A DNA stretch of 10,009 nt, taken from Actinomycetales bacterium. GTDB lineage: Bacteria; Actinomycetota; Actinomycetes; Mycobacteriales; Mycobacteriaceae. The position numbers were made by a program, and so were the translations under genes. Shown one piece after another: positions 1-6,009 of this stretch. The stretch spans positions 1 to 10,009 of the forward strand of contig DUOR01000204.1 of the NCBI GenBank assembly GCA_012838715.1, given 5' to 3'. Every line of letters starts with the position of its first letter. Position 1 is the stretch's first letter. The notes beneath the pieces were generated by a model. That model was not told the origin of the DNA and did no database searches. It was given only the letters and a program-made list of their open reading frames with translations.

Positions 1-1450
1 CGCCGTCGAGGCGCGCATGGGGCACGGAAACCCGCGGGCGCCGCACCGGCGACGCCGACCGGACCTCGCCGGCCACGCCCGGGCGGACAACCTTCAGCGC
101 GTGGACGTCGCGCAGGTCGGCCTGCGCCACCTGCCACAGCTCCCACTCGGAATCGCGGGGCTCGGCCAGCAGCGGCACGTCCTCGCCGGTCAGCGGGTCG
201 ACCAGGCGCGCGTCCTTCGGGTACACCACGTGGACGGACGTCGAGTGCAGGGACACCTTGTCGGTGACGGACTGGCCGTCGGCGCCGAAGATGAGCACCG
301 GGTCGGCGGTGTCGATGGCCGGCACGCGCCAATGCGCGCCCTCGCCGAGCTCGACCAGCACCTCGCGCACGGCCTCGGTGACCGGCACGAGGGGACGGCC
401 CGCCGCATCACCCAACGCGACGGCCGGGGTCGCCGCGACCGTGCCGCCGAAGGTGACCAGCCACTCCCGGCCCGCGGGATTGACCGGGGTGGGCAGCTGC
501 ACGCACACCCGGCCCTCGTGCTCGTCGAAGTACAGCTGGGGGCGGCCGGTGGTGGCCACGATGCCCACCGCTTCCCGACGGGCCGGCGTCCCCGCCGGCC
601 GGGCGCGCAGCTCCTCGCGGGCGGCGTCCAGGAGAATCGGGGGCAGGCCGGTCTCCACCGGGCCCAGGTCCTCGCGGGACTCCCAGTTCGCCGGATCCGC
701 GGCGGTCGCCGTGACGAAGCCCAGCGTCGACTGGACCAGCGCGGACGCCCGGCGCGGGGCGGACTGTGCCAGGATGCGCAATGCCCGGGGCACGTCCTCG
801 CCGAGGTCGGCGGCGAAGCCGGACACCATGGCGTCGGCACGCTCCCGCACGGGGCGAAGAGCCTGCACGAGGTCGCTCGGGGAGGCGCCGGCGGCGGCGC
901 CCAGGCCCGCCTCGGCCTCGATGCGCTCGATGAGCAGCGGCATGACGGACTGCTGGACGCCGGCGTGGAGCATCATCAGGCGGGCGGAATCCTCGGGGGT
1001 GCCCGGCTCCGCCGGGGCGCCGTCGAGCAGCGCGATGTCCGGCAGGCCGAACTCGGCGAGGATTTCCGGGATGCGCTCGATCACGTGCGCGATCAGCGCC
1101 GGAACGCCCGGGCCCTCCGGGTCAAGCTGCAGGCCCGCGGGCCACTCGGTCCACAGGTCCGCGGAAGCGGCGACGCGGGCCGCGCGGCCCACCAGCGAGG
1201 CGAGCACCACGGCCGGGTAGGAGTCCACGACCCGCGGCGCGGCGTCCGGGTCCGCGGCGAACAGCGCGCCGAGGAAACCGTCGATGCGCTCCACCTCGTC
1301 CATCCGGATGCCGGACCACGCGACGAGGGGCTCCGCGGCCTCCCCCGCCCCCGGGCCGGAGCCCAATTCCGCCAACCGCCCCCGCATGTCTGCGTCGGCC
1401 GCGGCCAACCAGGCGCGGAGCGGATTGAGGTCATGCGGCGCATCGGCCAT
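1..1450 (-). CDS. Large hypothetical protein, N-terminal part (left edge cuts it)
   Basis: The frame stays open for 483 codons from the ATG at 1450 to the window edge, with G or C at nearly all third positions, so it is clearly coding. I do not recognise the family. Residues 1 to about 250 look mainly helical: amphipathic, rich in Ala, Leu and Glu, starting MADAPHDLNPLRAW. From about residue 300 the sequence becomes strand-rich, with segments such as RPQLYFDEHEG, VCVQLPTPVNP and VHVVYPKDARLVDP that suggest beta-sandwich modules. No signal peptide, membrane helix, Walker motif or catalytic motif is visible in the part present; a catalytic domain could lie beyond the edge. The start has a GAGGAG 14 bases upstream, rather far; a GTG closer to it opens a different, non-coding frame. 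A terminator separates it from the exporter gene upstream, so it is probably its own transcription unit. High confidence in coding, none in function. Confidence 0.85.
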   Translation of the reverse strand, partial: MADAPHDLNPLRAWLAAADADMRGRLAELGSGPGAGEAAEPLVAWSGIRMDEVERIDGFLGALFAADPDAAPRVVDSYPAVVLASLVGRAARVAASADLWTEWPAGLQLDPEGPGVPALIAHVIERIPEILAEFGLPDIALLDGAPAEPGTPEDSARLMMLHAGVQQSVMPLLIERIEAEAGLGAAAGASPSDLVQALRPVRERADAMVSGFAADLGEDVPRALRILAQSAPRRASALVQSTLGFVTATAADPANWESREDLGPVETGLPPILLDAAREELRARPAGTPARREAVGIVATTGRPQLYFDEHEGRVCVQLPTPVNPAGREWLVTFGGTVAATPAVALGDAAGRPLVPVTEAVREVLVELGEGAHWRVPAIDTADPVLIFGADGQSVTDKVSLHSTSVHVVYPKDARLVDPLTGEDVPLLAEPRDSEWELWQVAQADLRDVHALKVVRPGVAGEVRSASPVRRPRVSVPHARLDG

Positions 1451-1509
1451 GTGGGATTCACACTCTCCTCGATCGACGGCCGGCCCGCCCCGATTTGAAG
1501 GGAACCGTC

Positions 1510-1534
1510 AATTAAAGCCCGTGGGTAACGGGCT
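1510..1534 (-). terminator. Rho-independent terminator after the MFS exporter gene
   Basis: On the minus strand AGCCCGT (1534-1528) and ACGGGCT (1522-1516) form a perfect 7-bp stem with a 5-base loop, followed directly by TTTAATT. It lies about 33 bases past the exporter stop codon. It separates the exporter from the next minus-strand gene starting at 1450. Confidence 0.75.
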
Positions 1535-1566
1535 GAAACGGCGGTGGCCGGAGAACGGGCCCCATT

Positions 1567-3180
1567 CTAACGGTGGTCCCCCGCGATGCCGCCATGGGCA
1601 TCCGCGGGCTCCCCGGGATTGGCCAGGGAATCGGGCAGGGCGAGCCGCACGACCACGGCGGTGACCACGCACGTGAGCACCGCCACCGCGGCCGCCCACC
1701 CCATTCCGGTGGTGAAGGCCCGGTCGGCGACGTCGATGACCGCGGCCGCGACGTCGTCGGGAAGCGACTCCGCGAGTACGTGCGCGGAGTTGACGTTGTC
1801 GGACAGCTCCGCGGCCTGCGCATCGTCGATGGGCAGCTCCACGGCCGCCAGGTCGCGGGAGTAGGAGCCGACCAGCACCGCGCCGAGGACCGCCGCGCCG
1901 AACGCGCCGCCCAGCTCGTACCCGGTCTCGGACAGGGCCGACGCCGCACCGGACTGCTCCGGCGGCGCCGAACCCAGGATGATGGTGTTCGTGACCGGGT
2001 CAATCATCCCCGCGCCCACGCCCAGCACCATGAACGAGGCGCCGAACCACACCGCCGCGCCCGTGCCGGAGGAAATCGCCGGCCACACGCCGGACGCCTC
2101 CACCACGTGCATGGCCAGGCCGGCCGCCGCCAGCGTGATGGCCACGAGCAGCAGCGGGCGCGCCGACAGCTTGCCGACGAGCTCGCCCGTGATCATCGTC
2201 GCCGCCATGGAGGCCACCATGCCCGGCACCAGCAGCAGGCCCGCGTTGACCGGGCTGATGCCCAGCACCACCTGCAGGTACTGGGTGAGGTAGAACATCG
2301 CGCCGACGAGCAGGAAGGACGACACCGCGTTGACCACGACGGCCGTCGCGTAGGCGCGGTCGCGCAGCAGGCGCACGTCGACCAGCGGGTGCGGCGTGTT
2401 GTTCAGGTGCGACACCAGCGCGCCCGCCGCGAGCAGGGCCACGGTCGCCAGCAGCGCCGGCGCCCACCACGGCAGGCCCGCGGTGGCCGCCTTCAGCGCA
2501 CCGACGACGCCGAACAGGGCCACCATCGACAGCACCGCGCCCAGCACGTCGAACCTGCCCGGCGCGGCCGACTTCGACTCCGGCAGGATCAGCAGCCCGC
2601 CGACGATCACCGCCACCGCCACCGGGATGTTGATGATGAACACCGAACCCCAATGGAAGTGCTCCAGCAGCCAGCCGCCGAGGACCGGGCCGATGATGGC
2701 GCCGACGGAATAGCAGGAAATCCACACCGCGATGGCCCGCGGCAGCTCGTTCTTGTCCGGGAACATCGCCTTGATCAGCGACAGGGTCGACGGCATCAGC
2801 GTCGCGCCCGCCACGCCCTGCAGCGCACGGGCGACGATGAGCATCATCGGGCTGACCGAATACGCCGCCACCAGCGACGCCGCACCGAAGCCCGCGATGC
2901 CCCACAGCAACAGGCGGCGGCGGCCGATGCGGTCGCCCAAGGTGCCCATCGTGATCAGCAGCGTCGCGATGACGAACGCGTAAATGTCGACGATCCACAG
3001 CATCTGCGTGCCCGAGGGATCCAGGTCCCGCGAAATCGCCGGCAGCGCGAAGTTCAGCACCGTCATGTCGATTGCGAGGATGATCACCGCCAGCGCCAGC
3101 ACCGCCACACCCCACCACCGGCGGGGGTACGAACGGACGGGGGCGTCGGAAAGCGAGTGACCGGAAGCGTTGTCGCGCAC
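1567..3180 (-). CDS. QacA/SmvA-like 14-TM MFS multidrug exporter (DHA2 family)
   Basis: This is a 537-residue proton-coupled drug exporter of the cytoplasmic membrane. TM1 carries the DHA2 motif as AIDMTVLNFALP with Asp38, the position of an essential acid in QacA. It is followed by DPSGTQMLWIVDIYAFVIA (55-73), very close to QacA and SmvA. Motif A is GDRIGRRR (82-89) and the antiporter motif C is SVGAIIGPVLGGW (158-170). Further hydrophobic segments give about 14 helices, with an acidic outer loop at about 440-490 between the last two, as in QacA. The likely substrates are cationic, lipophilic compounds such as quaternary ammonium biocides and dyes; this is inferred from the family. The GTG start is chosen because AAAGGGG lies 7 bases upstream and the protein then begins just before TM1. 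Longer in-frame starts at 3219 and 3282 add an Arg/Pro-rich extension unlike the family. No regulator gene lies beside it; control may sit in the leader. A terminator follows. Confidence 0.93.
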   Translation of the reverse strand: MRDNASGHSLSDAPVRSYPRRWWGVAVLALAVIILAIDMTVLNFALPAISRDLDPSGTQMLWIVDIYAFVIATLLITMGTLGDRIGRRRLLLWGIAGFGAASLVAAYSVSPMMLIVARALQGVAGATLMPSTLSLIKAMFPDKNELPRAIAVWISCYSVGAIIGPVLGGWLLEHFHWGSVFIINIPVAVAVIVGGLLILPESKSAAPGRFDVLGAVLSMVALFGVVGALKAATAGLPWWAPALLATVALLAAGALVSHLNNTPHPLVDVRLLRDRAYATAVVVNAVSSFLLVGAMFYLTQYLQVVLGISPVNAGLLLVPGMVASMAATMITGELVGKLSARPLLLVAITLAAAGLAMHVVEASGVWPAISSGTGAAVWFGASFMVLGVGAGMIDPVTNTIILGSAPPEQSGAASALSETGYELGGAFGAAVLGAVLVGSYSRDLAAVELPIDDAQAAELSDNVNSAHVLAESLPDDVAAAVIDVADRAFTTGMGWAAAVAVLTCVVTAVVVRLALPDSLANPGEPADAHGGIAGDHR

Positions 3181-3183
3181 GAA

Positions 3184-3312
3184 AAGACCCCTTTCTCTCC
3201 ACTGGCGCTGGCGGACCATCACCTGCCGGGGGCACGGCAGCCGGGGTCCTCCCCGGCATTCACCCGGGCGTCGCCGGATCACCGTCCTCCCGCCTTGGAG
3301 GGCAGGGGTCTT
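3184..3312 (-). promoter_or_regulatory. Structured leader with SD-sequestering stem, upstream of the MFS exporter
   Basis: On the minus strand AAGACCCCT (3312-3304) is perfectly complementary to AGGGGTCTT (3192-3184). The second arm contains the GGGG of the exporter's Shine-Dalgarno and ends 3 bases before the GTG start. The stem encloses three local hairpins: CCTCC/GGAGG (3301-3286), GCCGGGG/CCCCGGC with a 4-base loop (3257-3240) and CTGCCG/CGGCAG (3240-3223). The 5' arm can alternatively pair with GGGGTC at 3327-3322, which would free the ribosome site. The pairings are seen in the sequence; that they act as a switch is inference. I cannot match the domain to any riboswitch consensus I know, including guanidine, TPP, SAM, FMN, cobalamin, Mn2+ or fluoride types. 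Confidence 0.55.
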
Positions 3313-3323
3313 CGTCAGGCCGA

Positions 3324-3347
3324 CCCCGCGGCGCGGTCACCGCGGGG
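3324..3347 (-). other. GC-rich hairpin between ilvA and the exporter gene
   Basis: CCCCGCGG and CCGCGGGG form a perfect 8-bp stem with an 8-base loop, extendable outward by a G-T and a G-C pair. No T-run follows on the minus strand, so it is not a canonical terminator. It may stop ilvA transcripts in a U-tract-independent way, or be the first element of the exporter leader. The last four bases of its 3' arm are also part of the alternative pairing with the anti-SD segment. Confidence 0.6.
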
Positions 3348-3372
3348 CCAGTCTTTTGAAACGTGCCCGAAA

Positions 3373-3378
3373 ATCGTA
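3373..3378 (-). promoter_or_regulatory. Candidate -10 (TACGAT) for the MFS exporter transcript
   Basis: TACGAT on the minus strand fits the actinobacterial TANNNT pattern. It lies just after the ilvA stop codon and upstream of all leader structures. A start of transcription near 3366 would give a leader of roughly 185 bases. I see no good -35 hexamer, which is common in this group. Confidence 0.35.
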
Positions 3379-3385
3379 ACAGGGG

Positions 3386-4687
3386 TTACGTGAGGAAGTC
3401 GTACTCCGGGGTGCCCGGCATCAGGCGGCGGCAATCCAGCGGGGACGCGTCCATGCGCTCCTGCAGCGACTCCAGGTCGGTGGCGTTGCGCAGCTCGATG
3501 CCCACCAGCGCGGCGCCGGTCTCGCGGTTGTTGCGCTTGAGGTACTCGAAGAGGGCGATGTCGTCGTCCGGGCCAAGCACCTCGTTGAGGAACATGCGCA
3601 GCTGGCCGGGCTTCTGCGGGAAGTTGACCAGGAAGTAGTGCTTCAGGCCGCGGTACACCAGCGACCGCTCCATGATCTCCGCGTAGCGCAGGACGTCGTT
3701 GTTGCCGCCGGAGACGATGCACACCACGACCTCGCCGGGACGGATGTTCAGCTGGTCCAGCGCGGCGACGGACAGCGCGCCGGCCGGCTCCGCGATGATG
3801 CCCTCGTTCTGGTACAGGTCCAGCTGCGCCACGCAGACCGCGCCCTCCGGGGCGATGACCGTGTGGATGCGCGACCGGTTGCGGTCGATGATGTGGTACG
3901 TCAGGTCGCCGAGCTTCTTCACCGCGGCGCCGTCGACGAAGGGATCGACCTCCGGCAGCTCCACCGGCTCGTCGGCGGCCATCGCCGCGGTGAGGCAGGC
4001 CGCGCCCGACGGCTCGACGGCGATCATCGCGGTCCGGGGCGACATGTCCGCGAAGTAGCTGGCCACGCCCGCGAGCAGGCCACCGCCGCCGACCGGGACG
4101 CACACCGAATCCGCGGTGAGCCCCTGCCCCGACAGCTGCGCCATGATCTCCGCGGCGACCGTGCCCTGGCCGACGATGGTGTTGAAGGAGTCGAACGGCT
4201 CGATGACCGTCGCGCCGGTCGACTGTGCGTCGGCGCGCGCGGCGGAGGCGGCCTCGTCGAAGCTGTCCCCGGTGACGATGATCTCGATGGCGTCGCGGCC
4301 GTGGTACGCGATGCGGTCGCGCTTCTGCTTCGGCGTCTGGTTGGGCACGTAGATGCGGCCCTTGATGCCGAGGGTGCGGCACGCGTACGCCACGCCCTGC
4401 GCATGGTTGCCGGCCGACGCCGCGACGACGCCCGCCGCACGCTCCTCGTCGGTCAGCTGCACCATCGCGTTGTAGGCGCCGCGGATCTTGTAGGAGCGGA
4501 CGTCCTGCAGATCCTCGCGCTTGAGGAAAATCTTCGCCCCCGTCTTCTCGCTCAGCCGCGGGCAGAACTGCAGCGGCGTCGCCGCAATCACCGACGAAAT
4601 CCTGGCCTGGGCGGCCTGGATGTCCGCCGCGTGGACGAGGCGGCGGGTCGTGTCGGTGGACGTGGCTGGAGTGGAGGTCATGGGCAT
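3386..4687 (-). CDS. ilvA: Threonine ammonia-lyase (threonine dehydratase), biosynthetic short form
   Basis: This 433-residue cytosolic PLP enzyme deaminates L-threonine to 2-oxobutanoate, the first committed step to isoleucine. Lys67 in RSYKIRGAYN is the Schiff-base lysine. SAGNHAQGVA (91-100), the phosphate-binding glycine loop GGGGL (200-204) and SGGNN (326-330) are the other PLP-site landmarks. Residues from about 348 (LKHYFLVNFPQKPGQLR) to the end form one ACT-like regulatory domain, where E. coli IlvA has two. Length and sequence fit the corynebacterial enzyme (436 aa in C. glutamicum, from memory), which isoleucine inhibits. ATG 4687 is chosen for its GGAG 8 bases upstream. ATG 4681 (431 aa) is a real alternative, because the only TANNNT hexamer in the upstream region lies 8 bases before it and would make it leaderless. 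It diverges from the DUF6308-like gene. No leader peptide or attenuator is visible in the 102 bases upstream. Confidence 0.97.
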   Translation of the reverse strand: MPMTSTPATSTDTTRRLVHAADIQAAQARISSVIAATPLQFCPRLSEKTGAKIFLKREDLQDVRSYKIRGAYNAMVQLTDEERAAGVVAASAGNHAQGVAYACRTLGIKGRIYVPNQTPKQKRDRIAYHGRDAIEIIVTGDSFDEAASAARADAQSTGATVIEPFDSFNTIVGQGTVAAEIMAQLSGQGLTADSVCVPVGGGGLLAGVASYFADMSPRTAMIAVEPSGAACLTAAMAADEPVELPEVDPFVDGAAVKKLGDLTYHIIDRNRSRIHTVIAPEGAVCVAQLDLYQNEGIIAEPAGALSVAALDQLNIRPGEVVVCIVSGGNNDVLRYAEIMERSLVYRGLKHYFLVNFPQKPGQLRMFLNEVLGPDDDIALFEYLKRNNRETGAALVGIELRNATDLESLQERMDASPLDCRRLMPGTPEYDFLT

Positions 4688-4689
4688 AC

Positions 4690-4695
4690 ATGCTA
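4690..4695 (-). promoter_or_regulatory. Candidate -10 (TAGCAT) for ilvA
   Basis: TAGCAT is the only TANNNT hexamer on the minus strand of the 102-base ilvA upstream region. It ends 8 bases before ATG 4681 and 2 bases before ATG 4687. If it is used, ilvA mRNA would begin at or near ATG 4681 and the 4687 start would not be translated. Confidence 0.35.
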
Positions 4696-4777
4696 CTCCG
4701 CCACGTGTCGCCGCATGGAACGGAGGGTTCAAAGGGTGGGACGGGCGGTGCCGGCGGCGGAGAATCGGGCGCGCGGA

Positions 4778-4783
4778 TAGATT
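4778..4783 (+). promoter_or_regulatory. Candidate -10 (TAGATT) for a leaderless transcript
   Basis: TAGATT ends exactly 6 bases before the ATG at 4790, placing the expected transcription start on the A of the start codon. The GGGGG directly touching the ATG is too close to serve as a ribosome site. No -35 hexamer is seen. Confidence 0.5.
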
Positions 4784-4789
4784 TGGGGG

Positions 4790-5473
4790 ATGAACCATTC
4801 CGCCGCGCACTCCCCCGACCCGGGCCTGCTGGACTGGACGCTTCCCGACGAGCTGCGCCCCGGCAACCACGACGCCGCCGTCGCCCTGGTCGACGCCTAT
4901 TACGCCGCCGATGGCGGCCACGTCGGCTACTCGGGGTCGCACTTCGACGTGCTGGGCGGCGGCGGGGATCGGGGGAACAACCGGGACCGGTTCACCTGCA
5001 CCGACCTGCTGGCGATGGGCCTGGTCAGCGCGGCGTTGAAGCGTCATTCCATCCTTACGCTCCTCGGCGAGCACAAACCGGAGGTGATGGCCCGGGCCGA
5101 ACCGCTGCTGGCGGCGTTGCCCGCCGACCTCGACCTCAAGGACGCGGGCGACGACGTGCTCGCGACGGCGGAGAAGCTCCGGAGCACCCTGCTCAGCGCA
5201 CCCGGCATCGGCTGGGTGACCGCCTCGAAACTGATGGCCCGCAAACGTCCGCGCCTCATCCCCATCATCGATTCCGTGGTCGTGCAGACCCTGAACCACC
5301 CGGCCGACGGGAAGTTCTGGATCCGCCTGCGCGAGCACCTGCGCACGAACGACCTGCACGCCCGCTTGGGGGCCATCCGGGACTCATCGAACGCCCCCGC
5401 CGAAACCAGCGCCATCCGCATTTTCGACGTCGTCGTCTGGATGGTCGGCAAGGACCGCCGCCCGGGCAGGTGA
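4790..5473 (+). CDS. DUF6308-like protein with helix-hairpin-helix-like segment
   Basis: This 227-residue soluble protein resembles the actinobacterial DUF6308 family, recognised from memory by its core APGIGWVTASKLMARKRPRLIPIIDSVV (split here as APGIGWVTASKL, 137-148, then the basic MARKRPR and IPIIDSVV, 149-164). The segment APGIGWVTASKL is shaped like the GxGxxxA hairpin of DNA-binding helix-hairpin-helix motifs; the Arg/Lys patch follows, and Asp161 sits in a conserved-looking strand. That suggests contact with nucleic acid, but no catalytic site can be named. There is no signal peptide or membrane helix. The ATG is supported by a -10 hexamer 6 bases upstream, implying a leaderless mRNA. 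It diverges from ilvA and is followed after 26 bases by the lipoprotein gene, which has its own -10. The function is unknown; the family name is moderately sure. Confidence 0.9.
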   Translation: MNHSAAHSPDPGLLDWTLPDELRPGNHDAAVALVDAYYAADGGHVGYSGSHFDVLGGGGDRGNNRDRFTCTDLLAMGLVSAALKRHSILTLLGEHKPEVMARAEPLLAALPADLDLKDAGDDVLATAEKLRSTLLSAPGIGWVTASKLMARKRPRLIPIIDSVVVQTLNHPADGKFWIRLREHLRTNDLHARLGAIRDSSNAPAETSAIRIFDVVVWMVGKDRRPGR

Positions 5474-5487
5474 CGGGTGGCGGGGGC

Positions 5488-5493
5488 TAGGAT
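5488..5493 (+). promoter_or_regulatory. Candidate -10 (TAGGAT) for the lipoprotein gene, leaderless
   Basis: TAGGAT ends exactly 6 bases before the ATG at 5500, the same geometry as at the preceding gene. The 26-base gap holds no convincing Shine-Dalgarno at usual spacing (GCGGA touches the ATG). Read-through from the upstream gene is also possible, since no terminator lies between. Confidence 0.5.
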
Positions 5494-5499
5494 TGCGGA

Positions 5500-6009
5500 A
5501 TGCGAAATCGACTCCGCGTCCTCCCCACCGCCGCACTGTCGGCGTTGACCGCACTGACCCTGGGCCTCGCCGCGTGCGGCGACACCGAAAGCGCCGATGA
5601 GGCGGCCTCGGACGCCGCCACCGCCGGAGACAACGGGGAGGCCGCGCAGGAAGTCGAGGGCGTGAACTTCACCGTCGACGGCGCCGGATACACCTGCTGG
5701 TCGGGCGGCCCGTCCGCCGTGTTCTGCGTGGGCCCCGGACCGTGGGTGCCCGAAGCGCCGGAAGGGCAGGAGGGGGCAGAAGGGGATGCCGGCGCGTACG
5801 CCGTCATGTTCGACATCCGCAACCAGACGACGGCCCTCCTCCCCGGCGGCGTCGACCTGTCGACGTTGAATCTCGAGGACGCCGACAGCGGCACCGTCGA
5901 CGTCGCCGGCGTCACCTACGACGTCACCGATCCGGCCCGCATGACCTTCACCCACAACGAACTGGGCGCCACCGGGTTCATCTCGGCGGACGACTACGGC
6001 TGGCTCTAG
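5500..6009 (+). CDS. Small secreted lipoprotein of unknown function
   Basis: This 169-residue protein has a lipoprotein signal peptide: the basic start MRNRLR, a hydrophobic stretch at 8-24 and the lipobox LAAC with Cys26 as the lipidation and cleavage site. The mature protein begins with a low-complexity acidic, Ala-rich linker (27-54) typical of a tether to the membrane. A folded domain follows, with strand-like segments [45 protein letters not shown] and [10 protein letters not shown]. Cys66 and Cys76 are the only other cysteines and could form a disulfide outside the cell. I cannot name its role. Start and reading frame are supported by the lipobox and a -10 hexamer 6 bases before the ATG. 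Its last four bases overlap the end of dnaE on the other strand. Confidence 0.9.
   Translation: MRNRLRVLPTAALSALTALTLGLAACGDTESADEAASDAATAGDNGEAAQEVEGVNFTVDGAGYTCWSGGPSAVFCVGPGPWVPEAPEGQEGAEGDAGAYAVMFDIRNQTTALLPGGVDLSTLNLEDADSGTVDVAGVTYDVTDPARMTFTHNELGATGFISADDYGWL

Noticed and set aside
17..1498. 493-codon open frame on the plus strand
   Set aside because: It is antisense to the minus-strand coding region at 1-1450, which has far better codon quality.
3181..3282. N-terminal extension of the exporter to GTG 3282 or ATG 3219
   Set aside because: The added residues are Arg/Pro/Cys-rich and unlike family members, their ribosome sites sit too close to the starts, and the region forms hairpins. 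GTG 3180 has a well-placed AAAGGGG.
3260..3340. 26-codon leader ORF (GTG 3340 to TGA) across the exporter leader on the minus strand
   Set aside because: It would suit ribosome-mediated control because it crosses the hairpin and the anti-SD arm, but it has no Shine-Dalgarno and no sign of coding bias. Ribo-seq could revive it.
1573..3393. 606-codon open frame on the plus strand opposite the exporter
   Set aside because: It is antisense to the exporter, rich in Arg/His/Gln, with no family signature.
4688..5359. Extension of ilvA upstream to a start at 5359
   Set aside because: The extra residues are antisense to the DUF6308-like gene and absent from known threonine dehydratases.
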